Program-made: the position numbers and the translations under genes
Assembly: GCA_023266055.1 (NCBI GenBank)
Contig: JAHFRW010000020.1
Span: 1-41,786 of the forward strand
DNA length: 41,786 nucleotides
Reading direction: 5' to 3'
Source: Gammaproteobacteria bacterium
GTDB lineage: Bacteria > Pseudomonadota > Gammaproteobacteria > Ga0077554 > Ga007554
In this document: piece by piece, positions 17,454 to 27,499 of the stretch
Layout of the letters: each line of letters starts with the position of its first letter
Position numbering within the stretch: position 1 is the stretch's first letter
Notes under the pieces: generated by a model
What the model saw: only the letters and a program-made list of their open reading frames with translations
Told to the model about the DNA's origin: nothing
Databases searched by the model: none

Positions 17454-17882
17454 TCATGATTTACGAGATTCCAGCGCGCCCGCTGGAACAGAGTCATAAG
17501 CAAGAATATCATCCGATGGTTGATGCCACGATGCTTTTGAGCCCACAAATGCATGCGCCACTGGCGTGCCATCAAAATCACTGTTAATACTCGATAACGC
17601 TACGCTGAGATAAATATTCTTGTCCGGAAAATAATTCATCAGCCTCGACCCGCAATGGGCGCAAAAGGCCCGAATACCACCCTGCCCGGGAAATTGCCTG
17701 TATTCCTTCAGATATCCCTCACCTTTTACAAACCGCAGAGTCTCACCTTTTGCAAACACCTGTGTTGCAAAGGCCGCACCATGCGATTTTCGGCACTGCG
17801 AGCAGTGACAGTTGTATATGCTGCCCGGTATTTCCTCTACTTCATATTCGATGAATCCACACAGGCAACTTCCTTTTATCAT
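17454..17882 (-). CDS. GFA-family (CENP-V/GFA domain) zinc protein
   Basis: Small beta-rich zinc-binding protein of the glutathione-dependent formaldehyde-activating (Gfa) fold. The 142-residue product begins MIKGSCLCGFIEYEVEEIPG. The expected cysteine pattern is complete: CLCG, NCHCSQCRKSHGAAF, and FCAHCGSRL. The ATG at 17882 has GGAG eight to nine bases upstream; a reading from 17969 adds 29 residues unlike the family. Many family members are not formaldehyde enzymes, so the substrate is open. Confidence 0.88.
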   Translation of the reverse strand: MIKGSCLCGFIEYEVEEIPGSIYNCHCSQCRKSHGAAFATQVFAKGETLRFVKGEGYLKEYRQFPGQGGIRAFCAHCGSRLMNYFPDKNIYLSVALSSINSDFDGTPVAHAFVGSKASWHQPSDDILAYDSVPAGALESRKS

Positions 17883-18254
17883 CGCATCACTCCCCGTATT
17901 CCACGTATTTTGCACAAAAGCCCATGCTGTCTTCTGACAAGCATTCAACATTGGATATTCAACACGCAACCAGCATTCCCGTACCCGGCACGTACACTAT
18001 GCGTTTCAAATGGTAGCATGATGCAAAAAGAAAAAAACCGCCCAGTCTATTACATAGACCTAAAACCAATGCGCTGCGATAATTCACATTAACATAATCA
18101 TGAATGATGTCGGCCAAGATGAATACAACCGTTTTTTGGGCACTTCAGCCCCATAACACAATTGTAGCGATTTTCTTGTAAAAGCTGATCAGGATGCAGC
18201 CTGCCATGCACGATAGCAGGGACTGTTTGGACGGATTATGAAGGAAGAAAAAAG
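17883..18254. other. Gene-free stretch upstream of the GFA gene
   Basis: I see no gene or convincing remnant here. A T-run directly follows the tRNA-Arg CCA end on the minus strand (18243-18253), which may help end the tRNA transcript, but it has no stable stem. Confidence 0.5.
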
Positions 18255-18331
18255 TGGTGCGCCCAGAGAGATTCGAACTCCCGACCGCCTGGTTCGTAGC
18301 CAGGTACTCTATCCAGCTGAGCTATGGGCGC
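18255..18331 (-). tRNA. tRNA-Arg (anticodon ACG)
   Basis: A 77-base cloverleaf with encoded CCA. The acceptor stem GCGCCCA/TGGGCGC is perfect, the D arm reads AGCTCAGCTGGATAGAGT, and the anticodon stem CCTGG/CCAGG closes loop CTACGAA (anticodon ACG, read as ICG for CGN codons). The T arm contains GTTCGAATC. It follows tRNA-Ser on the same strand. Confidence 0.97.
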
Positions 18332-18409
18332 ATAAGAAAAGCCGTCTATTATGAAATCATCTTGACTACGTGTCAAGAACAAGACGGGGTAACCTTAGTG
18401 AGAGTAAGG

Positions 18410-18502
18410 TGGCGGAGAGAGAGGGATTCGAACCCTCGATGGAGTATTAAGCCCCATACTCCCTTAGCAGGGGAGCGCCTTCGACCACTCGGCCATCTCT
18501 CC
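18410..18502 (-). tRNA. tRNA-Ser (anticodon GCT)
   Basis: A 93-base class II tRNA with encoded CCA. Acceptor stem GGAGAGA/TCTCTCC, anticodon stem CTCCC/GGGAG with loop CTGCTAA (anticodon GCU for AGC/AGU), a long variable arm (TATGGGGCTTAATACTCCAT) as in serine tRNAs, and GGTTCGAATCC in the T arm. It lies between csrA and tRNA-Arg, the usual gammaproteobacterial order. Confidence 0.97.
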
Positions 18503-18713
18503 AGCGCCAGGTAATCACCCCAAAATGCAGGCGTTACTCCAGCCCATTATCTTACCATTATTGACTTACCAGTGGGAGCCACTTTCAGAAAAAATATTGG
18601 AGAATACCCCATCACAATGCAACAACCGGGGCCATATGCCACATTCAAGGGCCGCTTATGACTCGCCCTTGCCGGACAACATATGATTTTACAGCATAGG
18701 GAGGGATGCGGTA

Positions 18714-18923
18714 CTAAATACCCAACCCTTCATCTTCAGTGTTCGGGTGCACCAGTTCTTTTTCCTTTTTGATGCGTTCATAAATTTCTTCACGATGCAC
18801 CGTGACATCTTTTGGCGCATTAACGCCAATGCGCACTTGATTACCCTTCACCCCTAACACAGTGACAGTAACATTATCCCCTATGATTAGTGTCTCACCC
18901 ACACGACGGGTTAGAATCAACAT
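18714..18923 (-). CDS. csrA: Carbon storage regulator CsrA/RsmA
   Basis: RNA-binding homodimer that binds GGA motifs in mRNA leaders and sets carbon flow, motility and biofilm programmes, including glycogen genes in well-studied relatives. The 69-residue product begins [16 protein letters not shown] and contains [19 protein letters not shown] and the conserved [11 protein letters not shown]4 and R44-type contact residues are present. AAGGAG precedes the ATG. It sits between lysC and tRNA-Ser. It may target the glgB/glgX mRNAs in this window, which is inference. Confidence 0.98.
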   Translation of the reverse strand: MLILTRRVGETLIIGDNVTVTVLGVKGNQVRIGVNAPKDVTVHREEIYERIKKEKELVHPNTEDEGLGI

Positions 18924-19048
18924 GATTCATCTCCTTGAAATTCCAGTTACTACCCCATGTTTCATGGGCCACAAAATGTGTGGATACTTGCGCACCCTAC
19001 TATAAATTAGGTATCGGCGGCATTATCCGAAACTGAATACGAGCAACG

Positions 19049-19073
19049 CAAAAAATACGCTCTTTTTCAGAGC
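19049..19073 (-). terminator. Short terminator after lysC
   Basis: On the minus strand GCTCT-GAAAA-AGAGC is followed by GTATTTTTT. The stem is only five base pairs, so termination may be partial, allowing some read-through from lysC into csrA. Confidence 0.5.
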
Positions 19074-19143
19074 CCCCTGTCGATCTGTCGTTCTGCCTGA
19101 TCCAGGAACACAAAAACGACATAACTTATTATTTTATATAAAA

Positions 19144-20379
19144 TTAACCGTTCTTTGACGGCGCGGCAGCCTCCAACTGAAACGCCACGTGCAAGGCACG
19201 CACACCCAACTCCAGATATTTTTCGTCCACCACCACGGAAACTTTTATTTCAGAGGTGGAAATCATACGGATATTAATACCTTCTTCGGCCAGGGCACGG
19301 AACATGGTGCTGGCAATACCGGCATGAGAACGCATACCCACACCCACCAGAGAAATTTTAACAATTTTATTGTCGCCCGTAACTTCGCGCGCACCCAGAT
19401 CTCTGGCGACACCATGCAGGATCTGCAACACCTTGTCGTAGTCATTACGATGCACCGTGAAGGTAAAATCAGTGGTGGTATCTTCGGCAATATTCTGCAC
19501 GATCATATCCACTTCAATGTTCGCCTCAGCCACCGGGCCAAGAATACGATACGCCACACCGGGCTGATCGGGCACACCCAGTATCGTCAACTTGGCTTCA
19601 TCGCGATTAAACGCGATGCCGGAAATTAGCGCCTGTTCCATTCCATCTTCCTCAGAGGTAATCAGTGTGCCCGCGCCTTCCGTGAAGGACGACAGCACAC
19701 GTAAAGGGACGTTGTATTTGCTGGCAAATTCTACCGAACGAATCTGTAACACCTTGGCGCCCAGACTCGCCATTTCCAGCATCTCTTCGTAGGTGATGCG
19801 ATCCAGGCGGCGTGCCTGCGGCACTACCCGCGGATCGGTAGTGTAAACACCGTCCACGTCGGTATAAATCTGGCATTCATCGGCTTTCAATGCCGCCGCC
19901 AACGCGACAGCGGTGGTATCAGAACCACCGCGTCCCAGCGTGGTGATGTTGCCTGCTTCATCGACACCCTGAAAACCCGCCACCACCAGCACCCGGCCAC
20001 AGGAAAGATCATTACGTAATCGTTCGGCATCAATGTCGGTAATGCGCGCTTTATTAAAGGCGCTGTCAGTAAGAATGCGTACTTGCCCGCCCGTGTATGA
20101 ACGTGCCGGGCAACCGCGTTTTTCCAGCGCCATGCTCAGCAGCGCGATCGTGACTTGTTCACCCGTGGACAGCAATACATCCAACTCGCGCGGATTGGGC
20201 TGCGGGTCGATGGTTTTTGCCAAGGTTAACAAACGATCGGTTTCACCGGTCATGGCGGACAACACCACAATCAGGTCATCACCTGCCGCGCTTGCCGCTG
20301 CCACCTTGTCTGCCACTCGACTGATGCGCTCCAAAGAACCCACCGAAGTGCCACCGTATTTTTGGACTATTAACGCCAT
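19144..20379 (-). CDS. lysC: Aspartate kinase
   Basis: Phosphorylates aspartate in the first step of lysine, threonine and methionine synthesis. The 411-residue product begins MALIVQKYGGTSVGSLERIS, has the kinase segments FQGVDEAGNITTLGRGGSDT and IYTDVDGVYTTDPRVVP, and carries two C-terminal ACT domains (VPDQPGVAYRILGPVAEANI and VGVGMRSHAGIASTMFRALA) for feedback control. It is a monofunctional enzyme with no homoserine dehydrogenase domain. It lies between alaS and csrA as in many gammaproteobacteria, here with a CHRD-protein gene inserted between it and alaS. Confidence 0.96.
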   Translation of the reverse strand: MALIVQKYGGTSVGSLERISRVADKVAAASAAGDDLIVVLSAMTGETDRLLTLAKTIDPQPNPRELDVLLSTGEQVTIALLSMALEKRGCPARSYTGGQVRILTDSAFNKARITDIDAERLRNDLSCGRVLVVAGFQGVDEAGNITTLGRGGSDTTAVALAAALKADECQIYTDVDGVYTTDPRVVPQARRLDRITYEEMLEMASLGAKVLQIRSVEFASKYNVPLRVLSSFTEGAGTLITSEEDGMEQALISGIAFNRDEAKLTILGVPDQPGVAYRILGPVAEANIEVDMIVQNIAEDTTTDFTFTVHRNDYDKVLQILHGVARDLGAREVTGDNKIVKISLVGVGMRSHAGIASTMFRALAEEGINIRMISTSEIKVSVVVDEKYLELGVRALHVAFQLEAAAPSKNG

Positions 20380-20658
20380 TCTGAAATATTGCCGGAAAAA
20401 GACGAGAATTTTACTTTAATACCGGCAAAAAGGGAAATATTCTCGAGATCACAACCGCCAGAGTATCCGCAAGGTTACCATGGATATAGGCCGCTGCACT
20501 TCTTGAAACGAGGAAATCCACTGCATATTCGCACCTTTAGGAATGCAATGATCCAATAGATACAGGCAAGCCGAGGCGTTATTTCGGCAAGCGCCCCCGC
20601 CCCTGGGCCCGATTTAACAACTCGACCCGGTGCCTGTCATTGTTATTGGCATGTCGTT

Positions 20659-20725
20659 ATGAGGGTTACCTTTTCCATTGACTTGAATAAAAGCGGGGGC
20701 CTTGATTCAAGCCGGTAACCCTCAT
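20659..20725. repeat. Nested hairpin between the CHRD gene and lysC
   Basis: Outer arms ATGAGGGTTACC (20659-20670) and GGTAACCCTCAT (20714-20725) are perfect 12-bp complements. Inner arms CTTGAAT (20682-20688) and ATTCAAG (20705-20711) pair inside. There is no U-run, so it is not a standard terminator; a small palindromic repeat element or a 3'-end RNA structure is possible. The rest of 20380-20746 shows no gene. Confidence 0.7.
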
Positions 20726-20746
20726 GGCCAGGATTTCTGCAAAATT

Positions 20747-21307
20747 TTAATCCTTGTCCTTGCCACGTTGCCGCTTCAGTTGCCCACGTATTTCACCTGC
20801 GGGAAAAGCCTGTGAATGCACATTCACGTAGGCATTTCCCCAGAAAATATTATTGAGCACATCTTCAAAGGTATTTACGCCCAGGCCCGGCCTGGCCACG
20901 ACATTGGCTGCCGTTAAGACACCACTTAACATTCCGGGAAAATCACCTTGTGAAGCACGATTAAACAAGGTCATCAATACCGGCCCGTTGGTGCCCTTTG
21001 GCCCAAGATGAATGTGTGCAGCACCCACCGGGGTGCCAACATTGGATGCCTGCAAGCGAAACTCGAGGCTTTGACGATCCTGCGAAAGTTTGAAGTACGC
21101 CATGCCAAACGCACCCGTGGCAACGGGCCCGTTCACAACCGCAACAGGCGCACCGTCAACACCTGGCACGCTGACCGTGGTTACTTCCTGCCCACCATTC
21201 AGCTCGGCGATAAATTCCGTGCCGCCAGGCACGGTATGGGCAAACGACGTGGTGGATGTGAACAATAAAAATGCTGACGCGAATATTGCAGAATTCCATT
21301 TTTTCAT
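20747..21307 (-). CDS. Exported CHRD-domain protein
   Basis: A 186-residue exported protein: signal peptide MKKWNSAIFASAFLLFTSTT ending SFA, then one CHRD domain (FIAELNGGQEV, AHIHLGPKGTNGPVLMTLFN, and the closing YVNVHSQAFPAGEIRGQL). CHRD domains occur in chordin and in many bacterial secreted proteins; the bacterial function is unknown. AAGGAG stands seven bases before the ATG at 21307; a longer frame from 21451 would bury the signal peptide. It interrupts the common alaS-lysC neighbourhood. Confidence 0.88.
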   Translation of the reverse strand: MKKWNSAIFASAFLLFTSTTSFAHTVPGGTEFIAELNGGQEVTTVSVPGVDGAPVAVVNGPVATGAFGMAYFKLSQDRQSLEFRLQASNVGTPVGAAHIHLGPKGTNGPVLMTLFNRASQGDFPGMLSGVLTAANVVARPGLGVNTFEDVLNNIFWGNAYVNVHSQAFPAGEIRGQLKRQRGKDKD

Positions 21308-21530
21308 AGCTCTCTCCTTAGATTTCGGACAAACACAGACAACCTGCACTGTATTGTGAGGCCAGGGGATTTTTACAAAACAAGAACCCTGTGCACCACT
21401 CTTTCGGAACATGGCGTTCCTGATGGTAGCTGCAAGGTGGATTACTTCCATCCATCCACATCAAGCCATGCGCTCAAACAGTAGCACTATACGAAAGAAT
21501 CCTCAATACCGTGCTCAAAACACCCGCACA

Positions 21531-24146
21531 TCACACCAAACGGCCGCGCACCCATTCCGGTACCGAAGCCAGTGCACCGGCGAGTGCCGCCGGATTGTCG
21601 CCGCCCGCCTGCGCCATATCGGGACGACCGCCCCCCTTGCCGCCTACTTGCAGCGCCACCGCATTCACCAGATCACCGGCCTTGACCTGTGCCATGCAAT
21701 CCCTGGTGACACCCGCCACCAGGCTGATCTTGCCTTCCGTCACCGCCGCCAATACGATCGCCGCCGAACCAAGTTTGTTTTTAAGCTGGTCCACGGTGTC
21801 ACGCAGCGCCTTGGGGTCGACACCTTCGAGCAAAGCGGCCAGGACCTTGATGCCTCCCACATCGACCGCTTGTGCGGCAATATCACTGCCCTGGCTGCTG
21901 GCGATTTTACCCTTGAGCTGTTCCAGCTCCTTTTCCAGCTTGCGGGTACGCTCCAGCAGTTGGCGCACCTTGTCATCCACGCTATCGCGGCTGGATTTAA
22001 CGAGATCAGCAATGATCTGTAGTCGCGTTTCGTCAGCGGCAATCCAGTCCAGCGCACGCTGGCCGGTCACCGCTTCAATACGACGCACGCCCGACGCCAC
22101 ACCCGCTTCTGAAGTAATCTTGAAAATACCGATGTCACCGGCACGTTGCACATGCGTGCCGCCACACAATTCCGTGGAAAATTCACCAATGCTCAGCACC
22201 CGTACTTCATCACCGTATTTTTCACCGAACAATGCCATCGCGCCCGCATCCACCGCCTGATCATAGGTCATGACGCGGGTTTGGGCTTCGCGGTTCATCC
22301 GTATCTGTTCATTGACTAGATGTTCGACGTCCTGGATCTGCGAGGGTGTCAGCGGTTCAAAATGTGAAAAATCAAAACGCAGACGCTGCGGATCAACCAG
22401 CGAGCCTTTTTGCGTGACGTGCCTACCCAGCACGCGGCGTAGCGCGGCGTGCAGCAAATGCGTGGCGGAATGGTTCAGCTTGATGGCCTGACGTGGTGCA
22501 GCATGCACGGCAGCCTCGACCTGGTCACCGACGCGCAGCGCGCCGCATGTGATCACGCCGTTATGGATATATACACCCGCGCCTTGCTTCTGGGTGTCTT
22601 TCACCTCGAAGCTGTTCTTGGCATGTGTGATCGCGCCCACATCGCCCACCTGTCCACCGGATTCGGCGTAAAATGGCGTGTGGTCCAGCACGACACTGCC
22701 CACCTGTCTGCCCGTCAGTTCGGTGACGGCGCTGCCATCTTCAAGGAACAGGGAGATCACGGTGGCGCGATCCTCCAGGCGATCGTAACCGGTGAAAGCG
22801 GTTGTGCCTGCCACACCCATCAAGCGGCCACCATAGGCCATGATAAACTGGCTGGCGGCGCGGGCACGATCACGCTGCGCTTCCATTTCACGCTCAAACC
22901 CGGCCATATCGAGATTCAGGCCACGCTCACGGGCAATGTCGCCAGTGAGATCCACCGGAAAACCATAGGTGTCATAGAGACGGAATATCGTATCGCCGGG
23001 GAGGGTCTTGCCGCTGAGTTTCGCTATGTCCTGCTCCAGCATTTTCAGGCCATTTTCCAGGGTTTCGGCGAAGCGTTCTTCTTCAAGACGCAGCATACGC
23101 TCTACCTGGATCTGTGCGCTCACCAGTTCCGGGTAGGCCACGCCCATTTCAACAATCAGCGGCGCCACCAGTTTATGGAAAAATGCGTCCTTGAATCCCA
23201 GCTTGTGGCCATGCCGAATGGCACGGCGGATAATGCGGCGCAATACATAGCCACGCCCTTCATTGGAGGGCATGACGCCATCGGTAATAAGAAATGCGCT
23301 GGCGCGAATATGATCTGCAACAACCTTTAGTGAATTCCCTGAAAGATCGTCGATTTTCGCCAATTTTGCAATGGCGCGAATGAGATTACGAAACAGATCG
23401 ATGTCATAATTGCTATGCACGTTCTGCATGACGGCCGCGAGGCGCTCCAGCCCCATACCAGTATCGACCGAGGGCTTGGGCAAGGGCGTCAAGGTGCCGT
23501 CGGGGGCGCGATTATACTGCATGAACACCAGGTTCCAGATTTCAACATAGCGGTCACCATCGCCTTCTGGCGTGCCGGGCGGGCCGCCGGCAATCGCCGG
23601 GCCATGATCATAAAATATTTCCGAACACGGGCCACACGGGCCGGTATCACCCATCGCCCAGAAATTGTCGTGCGCACCGATGCGCGAAAACCGCTGTGGA
23701 TCAACCTTGATTTCGTTCAACCAGATATCAGCCGCTTCCTGATCTTCGTCAAATACGGTGATCCACAACCGCTCCGGCGGCAACTTCAATACTTCTGTCA
23801 GAAATGCCCAGCCGTAGCGAATCGCGTCACGCTTGAAATAGTCACCAAAACTGAAATTGCCAAGCATTTCAAAAAAAGTGTGGTGGCGCGCCGTATAACC
23901 CACGTTTTCCAGGTCATTGTGCTTGCCACCGGCACGCACACAACGCTGCGAACTGACGGCGCGTACATAGGGGCGATGCTCCAGCCCCAGGAATACATCC
24001 TTGAACTGCACCATACCGGCGTTGGTAAACAGCAACGTGGGATCATTGGCGGGCACCAGGGAACTGCTGGACACAATAGCGTGGCCATGGCCACCAAAAA
24101 ATTCGAGAAAAGCATTGCGAAGCTCGGCACTGGTCATCATTTTCAC
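21531..24146 (-). CDS. alaS: Alanyl-tRNA synthetase
   Basis: Charges tRNA-Ala with alanine and edits mischarged serine or glycine. About 871 residues. It has the class II catalytic domain ([57 protein letters not shown]), the editing domain with zinc-type residues HSATHLLH and CGGTHV, and a C-terminal DHHA1 domain ([26 protein letters not shown]). The GTG at 24146 has GGAG seven bases upstream; ATGs at 24140 and 24137 are alternatives. It follows recX on the same strand. Confidence 0.97.
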   Translation of the reverse strand: MKMMTSAELRNAFLEFFGGHGHAIVSSSSLVPANDPTLLFTNAGMVQFKDVFLGLEHRPYVRAVSSQRCVRAGGKHNDLENVGYTARHHTFFEMLGNFSFGDYFKRDAIRYGWAFLTEVLKLPPERLWITVFDEDQEAADIWLNEIKVDPQRFSRIGAHDNFWAMGDTGPCGPCSEIFYDHGPAIAGGPPGTPEGDGDRYVEIWNLVFMQYNRAPDGTLTPLPKPSVDTGMGLERLAAVMQNVHSNYDIDLFRNLIRAIAKLAKIDDLSGNSLKVVADHIRASAFLITDGVMPSNEGRGYVLRRIIRRAIRHGHKLGFKDAFFHKLVAPLIVEMGVAYPELVSAQIQVERMLRLEEERFAETLENGLKMLEQDIAKLSGKTLPGDTIFRLYDTYGFPVDLTGDIARERGLNLDMAGFEREMEAQRDRARAASQFIMAYGGRLMGVAGTTAFTGYDRLEDRATVISLFLEDGSAVTELTGRQVGSVVLDHTPFYAESGGQVGDVGAITHAKNSFEVKDTQKQGAGVYIHNGVITCGALRVGDQVEAAVHAAPRQAIKLNHSATHLLHAALRRVLGRHVTQKGSLVDPQRLRFDFSHFEPLTPSQIQDVEHLVNEQIRMNREAQTRVMTYDQAVDAGAMALFGEKYGDEVRVLSIGEFSTELCGGTHVQRAGDIGIFKITSEAGVASGVRRIEAVTGQRALDWIAADETRLQIIADLVKSSRDSVDDKVRQLLERTRKLEKELEQLKGKIASSQGSDIAAQAVDVGGIKVLAALLEGVDPKALRDTVDQLKNKLGSAAIVLAAVTEGKISLVAGVTRDCMAQVKAGDLVNAVALQVGGKGGGRPDMAQAGGDNPAALAGALASVPEWVRGRLV

Positions 24147-24256
24147 TTCATCACTCCGCCGCTGGGCGGCTTTATCACTCAACAACTAATAATTCTATAG
24201 AATCCCGAAAAATCTGGCATCGCTTTTGACGTGCAGCAACGAACATTGCGGGTTCA

Positions 24257-24775
24257 TCAATCGTCATTATTACACAACTTAAAGGCCGCCCGGATTTGCT
24301 CAGGGGTAAATCCCCGGTACTGCAGAAAGCGCATTTGTCTGGCACGTTCCCTGATATTATCCGGCAGACTCGCACCAAAACGCTTGCATCGCACGTCCCT
24401 GATGGCATCACGCCACTGCGCGTCGTTGACATTCACCGCAGCACTGATCAGCTCATCACTCACACCATGCTCGCGCAACTCGGACTGGATACGCAACGGC
24501 CCACAGCCCTTGCCGATGCGGGAATGTACCAGCATTTCCACAAAACGCTCGTCGCTCAGCAATCGCTCCTGCCGCAGCGTATCCAGCGCCTGATCCACCA
24601 CCGCGCCTTCCATGCCCCGCACCTTCAGCTTGCGCCGCAGTTCCTGACTGGAGTGCTCACGTCGCGCCAACAGATTCATGGCCCTGCGGCGTGCATCCGC
24701 CGCAGTACCGCCATGAGCCTGGAGAGGGTCAGCAACCTCACGCTTTTTTTTAAGGGGTGAATATGGATGACGCAC
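24257..24775 (-). CDS. recX: Regulatory protein RecX
   Basis: Small helical protein that binds RecA filaments and limits their extension. The 172-residue product contains the RecX repeats ARRRAMNLLARREHSSQELR, DQALDTLRQERLLSDERFVE, GCGPLRIQSELREHGVSDEL and MRFLQYRGFTPEQIRAAFKL. It starts with GTG 15 bases after the recA stop, so it is co-transcribed and probably coupled with recA. Confidence 0.95.
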   Translation of the reverse strand: MRHPYSPLKKKREVADPLQAHGGTAADARRRAMNLLARREHSSQELRRKLKVRGMEGAVVDQALDTLRQERLLSDERFVEMLVHSRIGKGCGPLRIQSELREHGVSDELISAAVNVNDAQWRDAIRDVRCKRFGASLPDNIRERARQMRFLQYRGFTPEQIRAAFKLCNNDD

Positions 24776-24790
24776 TGTCAGATATCAAAC

Positions 24791-25816
24791 TCAGGCATCA
24801 AGTTTCTCAGGTTCGGCACTGGCAAGTTTGATCAACAGCTTGGCACGCACCTTATCTTCGATGCTGCGCGCAAGTTCAGGATGCTCTCTCAGGTAAATAC
24901 GCGCATTGTCCTTGCCCTGACCGATGCGCTCACCTTCACAGCTATACCAGGCACCGGATTTTTCAACGAAGCCATGCGCCACGCCCAGTTCAATCAATTC
25001 GCCTTCCAGTGAAATACCTTCACCATAAAGGATTTCAAAGCACGCTTCCCGGAACGGCGGCGCCACCTTGTTTTTAACAACCTTGACCCGGGTTTCGCTA
25101 CCCACGACTTCGTCACCCCGCTTGATGGCGCCGGTACGGCGAATATCCAGACGTACAGAGGCGTAAAATTTAAGCGCATTACCGCCCGTGGTGGTTTCAG
25201 GACTGCCGAACATCACGCCAATCTTCATGCGAATCTGGTTGATGAAAATCACCATGGTGTTGGAACGGTTGATGTTGGCGGTGAGCTTGCGCAATGCCTG
25301 TGACATCAATCGTGCCTGCAGGCCCATATGTGAATCACCCATCTCACCCTCGATTTCAGCCTTGGGGGTCAACGCCGCCACGGAGTCGATGACCACCACG
25401 TCAACCGCCCCCGAGCGCACCAGCATGTCGGCAATTTCCAGCGCCTGTTCACCGGTATCCGGTTGTGACACCAGCAGGTCGTCGACATTGACGCCCAGCT
25501 TTTTCGCATAGGTAGGATCCAGCGCATGCTCGGCATCCACAAACGCGGCGGTACCGCCCACTTTCTGGGCCTGCGCGATGACCTGCAAGGTGAGGGTGGT
25601 CTTGCCGGAAGATTCCGGCCCATAGATTTCAACAATACGGCCACGCGGCAAGCCACCAATACCCAATGCTATATCCAACCCCAGGGAGCCCGTAGAAATT
25701 ATACCAATATCGCGTGACACACCGGCATCACCCATGCGCATTACGGAACCTTTGCCGAATTGCTTTTCAATCTGGCTCAGCGCTGCACTGAGCGCCTTGC
25801 GCTTGTTGTCTTCCAT
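24791..25816 (-). CDS. recA: Recombinase RecA
   Basis: ATP-dependent strand-exchange protein and SOS co-protease. The 341-residue product begins [20 protein letters not shown] and has Walker A GPESSGKT, Walker [10 protein letters not shown], loop L1 [20 protein letters not shown] and loop L2 with [21 protein letters not shown] chose the ATG at 25816 (AGGTG six bases upstream, standard N-terminus); a GTG three codons earlier also fits. No CTGT-N8-ACAG LexA box was seen upstream. Confidence 0.98.
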   Translation of the reverse strand: MEDNKRKALSAALSQIEKQFGKGSVMRMGDAGVSRDIGIISTGSLGLDIALGIGGLPRGRIVEIYGPESSGKTTLTLQVIAQAQKVGGTAAFVDAEHALDPTYAKKLGVNVDDLLVSQPDTGEQALEIADMLVRSGAVDVVVIDSVAALTPKAEIEGEMGDSHMGLQARLMSQALRKLTANINRSNTMVIFINQIRMKIGVMFGSPETTTGGNALKFYASVRLDIRRTGAIKRGDEVVGSETRVKVVKNKVAPPFREACFEILYGEGISLEGELIELGVAHGFVEKSGAWYSCEGERIGQGKDNARIYLREHPELARSIEDKVRAKLLIKLASAEPEKLDA

Positions 25817-26081
25817 CGTATTCACCTGCTGTTGTACCTCGTTAAAACCGAATCACTCATACACCTGAAAATCAAGGATAGAATGCCGCTGAAAACCTGC
25901 CGAAACCACGTGCTCATTAAAAAATACTACGATATGCTTCAAGCGTACTACGTTTGGGCTGTGGCTCATTATTTCACAAACCCGAGGGGTGGCCTAGCCC
26001 CTAAAACCGTGTACGCTATGATTCCAGGCGCTGAGACGCCCTTTAGCCATTTTTGTCCACAATTTAACCAAGGATATTCCT

Positions 26082-27311
26082 TTGCCTGATCTGATACCCG
26101 ATATCAATACCACGCGCCTGGCCAATGGCGTGACCATTATCAGTTGCAGTCTGCCTGTGGCTCACAGCACCTCGCTGGGGGTATGGATCCTTAACGGCGG
26201 TCGCCACCAAACCCCGGCGCAAACCGGCTATGCCCATCTGCTGGAGCACATGCTGTTCAAGGGGACAAATACCCGCAGCGCACTGGGTCTGGCACGCCGT
26301 TTTGAGGCGATGGGGGGGCAGGTTAATGCGCATACGGGGCGCGAACTCACCGCGCTGCATGGCCTGGTGCCAAAGCAGCATATATATGAATTACTTCAAT
26401 TATTTGTCGACATGTTGATCAATCCGCGCTTTGATGAGGCCGATCTCACCATAGAGCGCGAGGTGGTGCTGCAGGAAATGGCCATGATCGCCGACACCCC
26501 CGAAGAAGCGATCGAGGAAACCGCCGTGGAACGCGCTTGGCCCGACCACCCCCTGGGCTGGCCCATTCTGGGCCACGAAGCTGTCATCGAAAATGCCACG
26601 GGAGCCGCGCTGCACGCCTATCTGCGCGAGCTGCTGACCGGGGGGCGCCTGTGGATAGTGGCTGCCGGGGCGGTTGATCACACCTCCCTGGTGCAGGAAT
26701 GCGCCGCGCTTGCCCACCTGCCCGCAGGCGGCGCGCCTGCCACCTCCGTCCCTGACTTCAAGGCCGGCCGCGACCACGCCCGGCACGATCTGACGCAAAG
26801 CCATCTGGTGTGGGCGATGCATGCACCCGCGCTGACTGACAATGCACACTATCCCGCCCTGGTGGTCGCCAATCATCTGCTGGGTGGCGGCGCATCTTCG
26901 CGCCTGTTTCAGGAAATACGTGAACAACGCGGCCTGGCTTATTCCATACAATCGCGCCTGGATCTGTACGCCGACAGCGGCCTGTGGATGATTCAAACCG
27001 CCTGTGAACCGGAGCGCGCCGACGAATGCCGCCGCGCCGTGGAAGATACCCTGCTGAAATTGATGCGCGACGGGCCAGCACCGGATGAACTTGAAATATC
27101 ACGCGACCACTTGCGCGCCAGCATGTTGATTGCCGAGGACGATCCCGAGGAATGCATGGAACGCCTGGCGCGCGAGGCAATTTATTTGCAACAGCATCTG
27201 CCGATGGAGGCGCGTTTGGCGCAACTCACGGCGGTGACGCCGCAGGACATCAAGGATGTTTTGACACACGCGTGGGCGCAGACCCTGCATCTGGAATGGT
27301 CGCCCAAGTAA
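26082..27311 (+). CDS. M16-family zinc metallopeptidase
   Basis: Insulinase/processing-peptidase-like protein of 409 residues. The inverted zinc motif HxxEH is present as GYAHLLEHMLFKGT. The distal glutamate segment E..V.LQEM (LTIEREVVLQEM) follows about 75 residues later, and the second domain has VVANHLLGGGASSRLFQEIR and QRGLAYSI. No signal peptide is evident. The TTG start has AAGGA eight bases upstream; no better ATG is near. It is divergent from recA. The persulfide dioxygenase gene once probably followed it directly, as the first codons of that gene are repeated 20 bases after this stop. Confidence 0.93.
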   Translation: MPDLIPDINTTRLANGVTIISCSLPVAHSTSLGVWILNGGRHQTPAQTGYAHLLEHMLFKGTNTRSALGLARRFEAMGGQVNAHTGRELTALHGLVPKQHIYELLQLFVDMLINPRFDEADLTIEREVVLQEMAMIADTPEEAIEETAVERAWPDHPLGWPILGHEAVIENATGAALHAYLRELLTGGRLWIVAAGAVDHTSLVQECAALAHLPAGGAPATSVPDFKAGRDHARHDLTQSHLVWAMHAPALTDNAHYPALVVANHLLGGGASSRLFQEIREQRGLAYSIQSRLDLYADSGLWMIQTACEPERADECRRAVEDTLLKLMRDGPAPDELEISRDHLRASMLIAEDDPEECMERLAREAIYLQQHLPMEARLAQLTAVTPQDIKDVLTHAWAQTLHLEWSPK

Positions 27312-27322
27312 TTCAGGAGCCA

Positions 27323-27351
27323 GGACTCAGCATGATATTCAAGCAACTATT
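27323..27351 (+). repeat. Left copy of the 29-bp direct repeat bounding the island
   Basis: Matches 34056-34084 at 28 of 29 positions. It contains the ribosome-site region and the first six to seven codons (ATGATATTCAAGCAACTATT) of the persulfide dioxygenase gene, cut off from the rest by the 6.7-kb island. Confidence 0.9.
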
Positions 27352-27359
27352 TTCAGTCG

Positions 27360-27418
27360 CGGGGTCAGGCCTTACACTTGACATTGCATCCATCTATCAA
27401 ATGCAAGATCTGACCCCG
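27360..27418. repeat. REP-like palindromic element (GGGGTCAGG type)
   Basis: Ends CGGGGTCAG (27360-27368) and CTGACCCCG (27410-27418) are perfect inverted repeats. Inside, TTGCAT (27384-27389) pairs with ATGCAA (27401-27406). The left 25 bases recur at 34026-34050 with two differences. The GTCAGGCCTTACACTTGAC form is the kind found beside Y1/RAYT transposases, from memory. Confidence 0.75.
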
Positions 27419-27499
27419 TGATTTGTATTAACGATAGGAAAATTGAAAGTTATAGTCCATCTCGCCTGGTCGCTTATGGCGGCGATGAAGGTTACTAGC

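Noticed and set aside
18640-18690. Hairpin CAAGGGC/GCCCTTG downstream of csrA as a terminator
   Set aside because: Seven-base stem with a 12-base loop and no U-run; too weak to call.
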